Positions 7,985 to 14,983 of a DNA stretch of 16,721 nt are shown here, one piece after another; positions within the stretch are counted from its first letter, which is position 1, and each line of letters begins with the position of its first letter. Source of the stretch: a bacterium. Its GTDB lineage: Bacteria; T1Sed10-126. The position numbers and the translations under genes are program-made. Below the pieces are notes generated by a model that was not told the DNA's origin, did no database searches, and saw only the letters and a list, made by a program, of their open reading frames with translations. Location: assembly GCA_003557545.1 (NCBI GenBank), contig PWOD01000036.1, forward strand, positions 1 to 16,721, in the 5' to 3' direction.

Positions 7985-9343
7985 TTACTGCAGCAGGTAA
8001 CTGTGATGGAGAATATTATCCAACCGGTCAATTCCCCGGCCTACCCCATAATATTCATAGCCCTGATCGATCAACTGCTGCATCGGCAGACAGTTACGTC
8101 CATCAAACAGCACCGGATGGTTCAACAGCTGTTTGACCCGCGCAAAATCACGTTTTAAAAACTCATCCCACTCAGTCAATATAACCAGAGCATCCGCACC
8201 TTCAACCGCCTGTTCAGCCGACAGAGCCCAGTTAACTCCGGTAATTATCTCCCGAGCATTATCCAGGGCTTCGGGATCATAGGCCCGGACATTAACACCC
8301 TCTTTCTGAAGATGGTGAATAATCTCAATCGACGGGGCCTCACGCATATCATCCGTTTCCGGTTTAAAGGCCACCCCCAGCACCGCCACCTCTGGCCGCT
8401 GCTCGGTTTCGGGCAGATGATTAACTATCTTCCTGGCAAACCTGATACGCTGCTGATGGTTTACACTGATTACAGCATTTAAAATCTGGGAATGATATCC
8501 ACCCTGCCCGGCGATGTCAACCAGCGCCTCGGTGTCCTTGGGAAAACAGCTCCCCCCATAGCCGACTCCTGCTCCTAAAAAATCCTGCTGGATTCGATGG
8601 TCAAGCCCCATACCACAGGCTACCTCGGTAACATCCGCCCCGACCATTTCACAAACATTAGAGATCTCATTGATGAACGATATTTTGGTGGCTAAAAAGG
8701 CGTTGGAAGCATATTTTATCATCTCGGCAGTTCGCAGACCACTGTATAAAATCGGACAATCCAGAGAACTATAGAGCTCACCCACAGTTTCTCTGGCGGC
8801 TGAATTTTCTGAGCCAATAACAACCCGGTCAGGCTGTAAAAAATCTTTAACCGCATTTCCTTCTCGAAGGAATTCAGGATTTGAAACAACTGAAACGGAA
8901 GCTGAAATATCGGAGCGTTGTTTGATTACATCGACAATTTTTTGTTCGACCAGCTCTCCGGTTCCAACTGGAACCGTGCTCTTATTAACCACAACCAGAT
9001 CGCCGGTAAGGTTTTCACCAATCATCCTCGCAGCATCCAGTACATAGCTTATATCACAGGATCCATCCTCCCGTTTAGGAGTCCCAACCGCAATAATAAC
9101 CAGATCACGATCAGTAAGAAAACCCTCCGTTTTATCAGTAAACTTTAAACGACCTGACTCTATTAGAGGTTTAAATATTTTTTCCAGACCCGGTTCATAA
9201 ATCGGAATCTCACCCTGTTTTAAACTTTCCACTTTATTACTGTCGATCTCATAAACAAGAACCTGGTTGCCAAGTTCAGCCAGACAGGTTCCGGCAACAA
9301 GTCCCACATACCCGCTGCCCATAACTGTAATTTTACGCGTCAA
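7985..9343 (-). CDS. ugd: UDP-glucose 6-dehydrogenase
   Basis: Ugd oxidises UDP-glucose twice with NAD+ to UDP-glucuronate. The protein has 452 residues, normal for the bacterial TuaD/Ugd type. It shows the N-terminal Rossmann motif [17 protein letters not shown] (9-25), VGTP (86-89), STVPVGT (122-128), NPEFLREG (155-162), [14 protein letters not shown] (210-223) and the catalytic loop [10 protein letters not shown] with nucleophile Cys266. The UDP-binding C-terminal domain contains [17 protein letters not shown] (322-338). The start is TTG at 9343, supported by AGGAG nine bases upstream; no in-frame ATG fits the conserved N-terminus. It lies 29 bases after the TPR gene and upstream of the UXS gene, forming a two-step route to UDP-xylose. 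Confidence 0.96.
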   Translation of the reverse strand: MTRKITVMGSGYVGLVAGTCLAELGNQVLVYEIDSNKVESLKQGEIPIYEPGLEKIFKPLIESGRLKFTDKTEGFLTDRDLVIIAVGTPKREDGSCDISYVLDAARMIGENLTGDLVVVNKSTVPVGTGELVEQKIVDVIKQRSDISASVSVVSNPEFLREGNAVKDFLQPDRVVIGSENSAARETVGELYSSLDCPILYSGLRTAEMIKYASNAFLATKISFINEISNVCEMVGADVTEVACGMGLDHRIQQDFLGAGVGYGGSCFPKDTEALVDIAGQGGYHSQILNAVISVNHQQRIRFARKIVNHLPETEQRPEVAVLGVAFKPETDDMREAPSIEIIHHLQKEGVNVRAYDPEALDNAREIITGVNWALSAEQAVEGADALVILTEWDEFLKRDFARVKQLLNHPVLFDGRNCLPMQQLIDQGYEYYGVGRGIDRLDNILHHSYLLQ

Positions 9344-9372
9344 AATAGTTCACTCCTAATAAAAAGATAGAT

Positions 9373-9987
9373 TTACCCAGAATTTCCCGCTGTAGTTCCG
9401 CAGAGTTTCCAGTTTTCCTGGATAGCCCGAATAGCCTCACGAATTTTTTCCGGCTCAGTGGTTTCCTGCAATGCACCTTTTAACAGCTGTAGAGCCCGTT
9501 GATAATGAGACTCGGAGATTTCAATCCGAGCCAGATCAAGCCGGGGTTCAACCCGGCCGGGATCACATTCAATAGCCCAGCGCAAAAACCTGCGCGCAGC
9601 CTGATAACCTTCACAATGGTACACAGCAACACCAAGCAGGTGATAATAGCGGCCATTTTCAAGATCATCCTCAACCGCCTTCAAGGCCTCGGCCGCTGCT
9701 TTTTGATATTCTTTTCGAAACTGATGAATCCGTCCCTTAAGATAACGATATTCAGCAGAATTTGGATTACGTTTAAGTGCCCGACGGATATGATCCATCG
9801 CCCAGAAATAGTTTCCCTCTCCAAGATAGACCCGGGCAAGGCCATAGTTGGCCCTTTCAACATATTCTGATTTACGGGTCATAGCAAGAATCTTCCCAAA
9901 TCGCTGGCGAGCCTGATCCAGCTTATGTTCGTCCAGATCCTGCAACCCTTTTTTATATAGCCAATCGACCGCTTCTACCGTCTGCAT
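9373..9987 (-). CDS. Cytoplasmic tetratricopeptide-repeat protein
   Basis: The 204-residue protein consists almost entirely of about five TPR-like helical hairpins (near residues 8-41, 44-76, 78-110, 111-144 and 146-178). They carry the usual W/L-G-Y-A-P spacing, for example ANYGLARVYLGEGNYFWAMDHIRRALKRNPN and YYHLLGVAVYHCEGYQAARRFLRWAIECDPG in pattern. There is no signal peptide or membrane segment, so it is probably a cytoplasmic protein-interaction scaffold; the partner is not evident. The ATG at 9987 is preferred because GGAAAGGA precedes it; an in-frame TTG at 10023 would add 12 residues without a good ribosome site. It is the first gene of the likely TPR-ugd-uxs-cysC operon and may relate to glycan production through that context only. 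Confidence 0.85.
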   Translation of the reverse strand: MQTVEAVDWLYKKGLQDLDEHKLDQARQRFGKILAMTRKSEYVERANYGLARVYLGEGNYFWAMDHIRRALKRNPNSAEYRYLKGRIHQFRKEYQKAAAEALKAVEDDLENGRYYHLLGVAVYHCEGYQAARRFLRWAIECDPGRVEPRLDLARIEISESHYQRALQLLKGALQETTEPEKIREAIRAIQENWKLCGTTAGNSG

Positions 9988-10023
9988 AGCGATCCTTTCC
10001 AAAATCAACTGAGTTAAAATCAA

Positions 10024-10277
10024 TTACAACTAACCAGTGGCGGTGCCAGCGAACAGTGCAGAGCGCAAATCAAACCACCAGAAAATCACTTCTAAAGGAT
10101 ACGTTTTTTTTTGTTATTAAACAACTCAATCTCAATCTTCAGACTAAAAGAGATTTTTTTCTCGGCGGCTTCTTTTATCTCGCTTAATCTCCAGCAAATA
10201 TAACCAGACAACTTAGCATATCCGGCCTGAAAAAAAGAACCAAAGGAAACTTAAGATAAACGATAAAACCGGTTGGA
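10024..10277 (-). other. Intergenic region between the SMC-led unit and the TPR-ugd unit
   Basis: This AT-rich gap holds no credible ORF. An AACCGGTT palindrome lies at its right end, a few bases past the stop of the Pro/Glu-rich gene, and a run of seven Ts follows about 30 bases later. There is no GC-rich stem next to the T run, so I do not call a terminator. A candidate promoter lies at 10096-10124. Confidence 0.5.
10096..10124 (-). promoter_or_regulatory. Candidate promoter for the TPR-ugd-uxs-cysC operon
   Basis: On the minus strand TTGTTT (10119-10124) and TATCCT (10096-10101) are 17 bases apart, with a run of nine As in the spacer. The hexamers match consensus at 3 of 6 and 4 of 6, so this is a moderate call. 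It lies about 110 bases upstream of the TPR gene's ATG, in the only sizeable gap before it. Confidence 0.35.
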
Positions 10278-11348
10278 TTAACGGATCGGTGGCGGGGAAA
10301 AATTTATAGTATCTGCCGGCGGAGCCGAACCGGGCCGCGCAGGCGGTGAAACGGTAGCCGGCGACGGATCATCAGTACCGATAATCGGAGGAGCTGCTCT
10401 CAGCTCAAAATACTGCCGTTCCCTGGTAACAGTTTGAGAAGAAGGGGCCGGCTCATCCATGCGTAGACTTTCCATCACCCGAACATTACCATTATCACTC
10501 CAGTAAACTCGCCGGCGGGGGTGGTTGATCATGGTTTGGGGAGAGTTACTATCAAGATTATCAACCTCAACTGAATGGACCGGACTATCGGTCTCCCGTT
10601 CAACCGCTGCTGTTTCAGGTTGCTCTACTTCAGAATCCAGTTCGGGCTCTCCGGCCTCCAGGGGCTCGCTTTCCTCTTCTGTCGGTTCTGAATCGGGCGG
10701 CACAACCGGTTCAGTCGACGGAACAGTTTCCTCCACAGGTTGAGTCTCAGGCCGCGGACCTGCTTTCCGACTCTCTTCAGCTGCCGATGGTGAATCAACT
10801 TTATCCTCATCCGGGGCGGCCGGTTGCGGTTCCTCGGGAGTCGTCTCCAGCGAAAGTTCCACCTCTTCCAGGGCATCTGGCCGCCGTTCCCATTGAAACT
10901 CATATTCCTGGTGAATTCGATAGAGCCGGGACTGCAGACCAAGTATACGGGCAGCATTATCTGGATTTAACCGCTGATAATTCCGTCTAAACCAGGCCAA
11001 GCGCAACCTATCCTGCTCACGATTTGTTTGAGCCTGCCACCACTGGCCAAGGCTGGCCGGTGGTTCACGATCAACCGGGACATATCCCCAACGGTACAGA
11101 GCACCCAGATCCCGCCGGGAATAGTTGTTGGCTCGTTCCAGGTCGGTTATAAGCTGCAACCGCTGCTGCTCAGTCAAAGACTCAAAAAAAGCGGCGCGCA
11201 CACGGTTTTCCATCCAGGTACGCTCGAAATTAGGCCGGGCCTGCAGCGACTGCCCGGACAGCAGAAGAAAAACCGATGAGACGATTAAAACCAGCAGAAT
11301 CCCCGCCATAAAACCGGGCAGATGCTGTTTCCATTTTCTACAATACAT
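10278..11348 (-). CDS. Exported or membrane-anchored Pro/Glu-rich protein of unknown function
   Basis: The 356-residue protein is not recognised. A basic N-terminus (CRKWK) precedes a hydrophobic stretch at about 11-32 that ends SLQA before RP, so it is either a cleaved signal peptide or an N-terminal anchor. Residues 38-160 look helical and charged, with several Trp and Arg pairs (WMENRVRAAFFESLT, QWWQAQTNREQDRLRLAWFRRNYQRLNP). Residues about 161-270 are a low-complexity acidic linker rich in Pro, Glu and Ser, of the kind that spans the cell wall or periplasm. A short ordered segment follows (PRRRVYWSDNGNVRVMESLRM, in pattern) and then a Pro-rich tail. The ATG at 11348 overlaps the previous stop by one base (TGATG) with GGAGG upstream; an in-frame TTG one codon earlier is less likely. 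It is the last gene of the SMC-led unit. Confidence 0.8.
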   Translation of the reverse strand: MYCRKWKQHLPGFMAGILLVLIVSSVFLLLSGQSLQARPNFERTWMENRVRAAFFESLTEQQRLQLITDLERANNYSRRDLGALYRWGYVPVDREPPASLGQWWQAQTNREQDRLRLAWFRRNYQRLNPDNAARILGLQSRLYRIHQEYEFQWERRPDALEEVELSLETTPEEPQPAAPDEDKVDSPSAAEESRKAGPRPETQPVEETVPSTEPVVPPDSEPTEEESEPLEAGEPELDSEVEQPETAAVERETDSPVHSVEVDNLDSNSPQTMINHPRRRVYWSDNGNVRVMESLRMDEPAPSSQTVTRERQYFELRAAPPIIGTDDPSPATVSPPARPGSAPPADTINFSPPPIR

Positions 11349-13675
11349 CAACCATCAACCTCCACAACTGGTTTTTCGGTTTTTCGATCCAGCCGCTTAA
11401 AACTATCCGTTCTAAAATAATGCATCGACTCCAGTAACTTATCGACCAGCGGATAGGGCGGCTTAATACGCTGGTATTCAACTCTTACCGGCGCCGGCCA
11501 ATCCCCCTCAGGAAAAGTCCACCCGGAGATGTCAGTTCGAACTGAATTTAACTGCTCCTCAAGCTCATCTCCCGGATTCAGTTTAAAACCACAAAAAACA
11601 GTCCCGTAGGAGCGACATATCAGATGGTGGGGGAACCGTTTACTCAACAGACCGGCCAGTGATTTCGTCCAGCTCACCAGCTCTTCACGACCCCCCGCCT
11701 CACCAATCTCCTGAAAACCCGGAACCCATATCTGCCAGACACCGGCCGGGGCTGCCTTCTTCTGCAATGATTTTTCCACCTGACGACGCCAGCTGGCATA
11801 ATTATTTAACTCTGTTATATTATCGAGTGCTGACTCCTGTTGATAAAGTTGTTTAAAACAATCCAGTCGAAGCCAGCTATTAAACAGCCCGGCCAGCTGC
11901 TTAAAACTATCAAACCTTTTTTCCGGTATCCGAGCGGAAGAACTAAAAATTACAGTCACAAATCCGTTAAGTTTTTTGTCATCACCCCGAACAGGAAGAA
12001 CAACTAATGGTCCGGCTAAATTCTCTGCAAGATCAAATCCCGGTAGTTTGTCGGTGCGGGGAAAATTAAACAGCGGCTCATCTGTCCCGACGATACTGCT
12101 GGCCAGAGTACTATCAACATCGACCATCTCCGGGAAAATCCCCTTACCGGTATATGTAACTCGTTCGAAGCAACCATTATTCCGCCAGTAATAGGCAGTT
12201 GCCGCGGGAGAAAGTTCTTCCTGCAGGGCTGTTAAAAAACTGCTGGCCTGACGTTTTGGGTCAGCACAGCTTTCTATGGCACATAACCGTTCAATCCATT
12301 GTTTCAACCGACGACTCTGCTGTTCAGCACTATCAAATCCCCGGGCAATTTGCAACAGCTGTTCCAGGTAATCTAACAACACCCTGAAGATCTTTTCGTC
12401 CTCCCGATTAAAATAGCCAGCATTACTGGCTGTAAGAAAGATCAAACCGGCGATTTCAGAACCATCCGCAGCGATCTGGCCGCCTAAAAAAGCGGTTGCA
12501 CGGGACTGTCCATAGCGATCAAGCAGTTGTCCGGAAACTTTTTTCCGGGACAGATCAGCAACCCGCAATATCTCTCCGCTGTTTATAATCCAACGGCGGC
12601 AGCCCTCAAAAATTTTTCGCCGTACCGGCGGTGAGATATGTTCAAAAGATTGATCGGCCGAGAAAAAATCAATCTCATCAGCTGGTAAATAACTCTTCAC
12701 AAACTCAAGAACACGGGAAACAGTCTGGTTAAAATTCTTCTCCTGGAGCGGATTAACAGTATAAAGTTTTTCCAGCAACCGCAATTTCTTTTGAGTTTTA
12801 ACCAGCTGACGGACCCCGTAATCAAGTCTAATGATCTGGTTTATCTGATCCACAAAGGACTGCAGCTGATCGGCCTGCGGAATCTCTGAATGGTCCCATT
12901 CAAGAACTAACACACCAACCAGCTGATCCTCATGTTTAATCGGAAAATAGTTGACTTGCCGCAACTCCACCGGCCGGACATGATACCGAAGATTTCTCCA
13001 ATCAAGCGTTCTTCCATGCATTTTAAGCGGTTTCTCATGACGTAATACCCAGCCAACACTCTGAGCAATATCCGGTTCAAATTTGAGCTGACGATTAATC
13101 TCACCCAGCTGATTGATAACATAACCGATTTGTGCCTGGCGGTTTCGAACGTGGTAATAAAGCAGATTGGTCAGATTTAAAGCTTCCATCCCCCGGTTGA
13201 ACTGCTCGATAATCAGTTGCCGTGAATTGTCAATTATTTTTTCAAAATCAACAACTTCTGAGGAGATAGCGGGTCCAGTTGAAAAACCGGAGTGGCGGGC
13301 CGGACGGCTGTCGGGGGTTTGTCCTGCAGCTTTCACCGGATAAAACCGCTCAACCAGTGAACTTATCTCAAATTTAGTCGCCACAACAACTACTGCGATG
13401 AGCAGTACCCAGAACAGCAGATCACCTCCGGTAAACTGCTGGCCGATTCCCAGCCCGTCGGAAAGCACAGCAATGGCCGCTGTGATAAAACCAGGTATAT
13501 CAGGTAAAAAAGCCCCGGCAGTCATAACTCCAACCAGCAGAACAACCCGGCGCAGATAGATGAAAATTGTGGCATCAAAGACCAATCCAAAAATTATTCC
13601 TACCCAGATAAAAAACAACGAAATACCGATGGTCAAACTCAACAACCGGTAATCTTTAGCTGCTGAATCCTTCAC
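11348..13675 (-). CDS. Membrane protein with GAF-like domains and a degenerate GGDEF domain
   Basis: The 775-residue protein begins with about four hydrophobic helices (11-32, 35-55, 57-72, 84-101). Three segments of GAF-like alternating helix and sheet follow (about 155-285, 305-445 and 455-600; for example YFPIKHEDQLVGVLVLEW and AAFL-type strands). Residues 615-760 align by pattern with a diguanylate cyclase domain: DNITELNNYASW stands for the usual D-x-L-T-G-L-x-N-R, and SYGTVF (689-694) lies where the GGDEF catalytic motif belongs. The catalytic acidic residues are missing, so it is probably not a cyclase and may bind a ligand or partner. The GTG start at 13675 lies within the phosphatase gene (20-base overlap) behind AGGAGG. 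It is likely a membrane sensor. The GGDEF relationship is an inference from motif spacing. Confidence 0.8.
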   Translation of the reverse strand: MKDSAAKDYRLLSLTIGISLFFIWVGIIFGLVFDATIFIYLRRVVLLVGVMTAGAFLPDIPGFITAAIAVLSDGLGIGQQFTGGDLLFWVLLIAVVVVATKFEISSLVERFYPVKAAGQTPDSRPARHSGFSTGPAISSEVVDFEKIIDNSRQLIIEQFNRGMEALNLTNLLYYHVRNRQAQIGYVINQLGEINRQLKFEPDIAQSVGWVLRHEKPLKMHGRTLDWRNLRYHVRPVELRQVNYFPIKHEDQLVGVLVLEWDHSEIPQADQLQSFVDQINQIIRLDYGVRQLVKTQKKLRLLEKLYTVNPLQEKNFNQTVSRVLEFVKSYLPADEIDFFSADQSFEHISPPVRRKIFEGCRRWIINSGEILRVADLSRKKVSGQLLDRYGQSRATAFLGGQIAADGSEIAGLIFLTASNAGYFNREDEKIFRVLLDYLEQLLQIARGFDSAEQQSRRLKQWIERLCAIESCADPKRQASSFLTALQEELSPAATAYYWRNNGCFERVTYTGKGIFPEMVDVDSTLASSIVGTDEPLFNFPRTDKLPGFDLAENLAGPLVVLPVRGDDKKLNGFVTVIFSSSARIPEKRFDSFKQLAGLFNSWLRLDCFKQLYQQESALDNITELNNYASWRRQVEKSLQKKAAPAGVWQIWVPGFQEIGEAGGREELVSWTKSLAGLLSKRFPHHLICRSYGTVFCGFKLNPGDELEEQLNSVRTDISGWTFPEGDWPAPVRVEYQRIKPPYPLVDKLLESMHYFRTDSFKRLDRKTEKPVVEVDG

Positions 13676-14612
13676 CTTTTTCCTCCTCTAAAAGCTGATC
13701 TATAAATCCTACCAGGAGGCCAAGATCACTAATAATAACCCGGCTGGCGGACAGTTGTTCCATAAAATATTGAATAATTAGCAGACCGGGCATCAACAGG
13801 TCAGCACGACCGGCACCGATCATTGGATGTTTTGCCAAACGGTTAAAATTAACCTCTGAAAACTGCCTCTTCAACAATTCAATTTCAGCCAACTCAAGGG
13901 TTTGCCCATGGACAACCGCAGGATTATAATTTTTCAACTGCTGTTTATAAGCAACAGCAGTTGTTCCGGTTCCACCAACCACCACCAACGGTCCGGTTCC
14001 AGATCCCCTAACTTGGCAAAGCTGCTGGAGCTGCCGCCGGAGAGGCCCCTCCTGTTCCTGATCCCAGCTGTCCCCCCGTATAAACTGTTCAGCCAGAGTA
14101 ACAACCCCTACCGGATAGCTAATAGCATTATCAATCTTTCCACTATTATCAAACAGAAGAAACTCCGTACTACCGCCACCAATATCCAGAACTGCCCCAA
14201 GAGTAATTTGGGGAAGTGCCAGCTGCGCTCCCCGAGCAGTCAACCACGCCTCATTTTCACCGGAGATTAAACGGGGAACAACACCGATCAACTGATTCAA
14301 ACTATCAAACAACTGCTGACGGTTTTCCGCCCGCCGGCAGGCGCTTGTTGCCACTGCACCGGCCCAGCTGCCACCGGCCATTTTTATTTCCTGATCAAAC
14401 TGACTGACCGCCCTCATGATACGTGACAGGGCGGTGGCTGACAGAGAGTTGGTCAGCGCCAGTGATTCACCGGCCCGGGTTATCCGATTACCCCGAGCAA
14501 CTACCCGCCGGGGGCTAAAACTCAAGCCTGTCGGACCGATTCCTGTACAGTCCACCAGCAGATAACGGGTTGAATTGCTCCCCAGATCAAGGACTGCTCG
14601 TAAATCAGCCAT
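13656..14612 (-). CDS. ppx: Exopolyphosphatase / pppGpp phosphohydrolase family protein (Ppx/GppA)
   Basis: Members of this ASKHA-fold family hydrolyse inorganic polyphosphate or convert pppGpp to ppGpp. The 318-residue protein matches the short form with only the catalytic domain pair. Motifs are the phosphate-1 loop VLDLGSNSTRYLLVD (7-21), ATSACRRAENR (88-98, family ATSALRDA-N), SGENEAWL (117-124) with the conserved catalytic Glu region, DIGGGSTE (143-150), VVGGTGTTAVAY (211-222) and the C-terminal ISDLGLLVGFI (294-304). Ppx and GppA activities cannot be separated from sequence. The ATG at 14612 is two bases after the previous stop, and the 3' end overlaps the sensor-like gene by 20 bases, so the products may share a pathway such as stringent or polyphosphate signalling. 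Confidence 0.92.
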   Translation of the reverse strand: MADLRAVLDLGSNSTRYLLVDCTGIGPTGLSFSPRRVVARGNRITRAGESLALTNSLSATALSRIMRAVSQFDQEIKMAGGSWAGAVATSACRRAENRQQLFDSLNQLIGVVPRLISGENEAWLTARGAQLALPQITLGAVLDIGGGSTEFLLFDNSGKIDNAISYPVGVVTLAEQFIRGDSWDQEQEGPLRRQLQQLCQVRGSGTGPLVVVGGTGTTAVAYKQQLKNYNPAVVHGQTLELAEIELLKRQFSEVNFNRLAKHPMIGAGRADLLMPGLLIIQYFMEQLSASRVIISDLGLLVGFIDQLLEEEKGEGFSS

Positions 14613-14614
14613 GT

Positions 14615-14983
14615 TCAGTTTAAGGAAGTCCCCAGCAGTTCAGGTGCCTCCAGCTTTTCCAATTCGATCAAATAATCTTCAAACCTGATCGCAGGTCCAT
14701 AATCAGACAACGGTTCGATCTGCCTGATAAGCGGATCATACTGTTCCTCCAGCGGCGGAACCACAATATTTTCTGAATCCAGTGGATCAACTACCTCCGC
14801 CGGGCTGGGGGTCCAATCAATGATTCGCTCCGCCTTCACCGACTCTATCCTGATCTGACGTGCGGCAAACTGACGTTGAATAAAAAAATAAATACCTGCG
14901 GCCACCAGCAGCAGCAGACCAATTAAAATAACCAACCCGCGGTTTTCTTTAAGCCAGCTTTTTAAGCCGTTTTCATCGGCCAT
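14615..14983 (-). CDS. Small single-pass membrane protein of unknown function
   Basis: The 122-residue protein is not recognised. Residues 1-14 are polar and charged (ENGLKSWLKENRG), 15-36 form one clear transmembrane helix (LVILIGLLLLVAAGIYFFI), and the rest is an acidic, Pro-containing tail of about 85 residues with a basic patch just after the helix (QRQFAARQIR). The orientation is ambiguous from charge alone; an outside tail is plausible. There is no catalytic motif. Its ATG shares one base with the smc stop (TGATG), so its translation is probably coupled to smc, and ppx follows two bases after its stop. It may be an assembly or tethering factor, but only the context suggests it. Confidence 0.82.
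   Translation of the reverse strand: MADENGLKSWLKENRGLVILIGLLLLVAAGIYFFIQRQFAARQIRIESVKAERIIDWTPSPAEVVDPLDSENIVVPPLEEQYDPLIRQIEPLSDYGPAIRFEDYLIELEKLEAPELLGTSLN

Noticed and set aside
9988-10023. Twelve-residue upstream extension of the TPR gene from a TTG
   Set aside because: The internal ATG at 9987 has a good GGAAAGGA ribosome site, and the extension adds no TPR sequence.
10267-10274. AACCGGTT palindrome past the Pro/Glu-rich gene as a terminator or operator
   Set aside because: It is a single eight-base palindrome without a hairpin loop or adjacent T run, and such sequences occur by chance.
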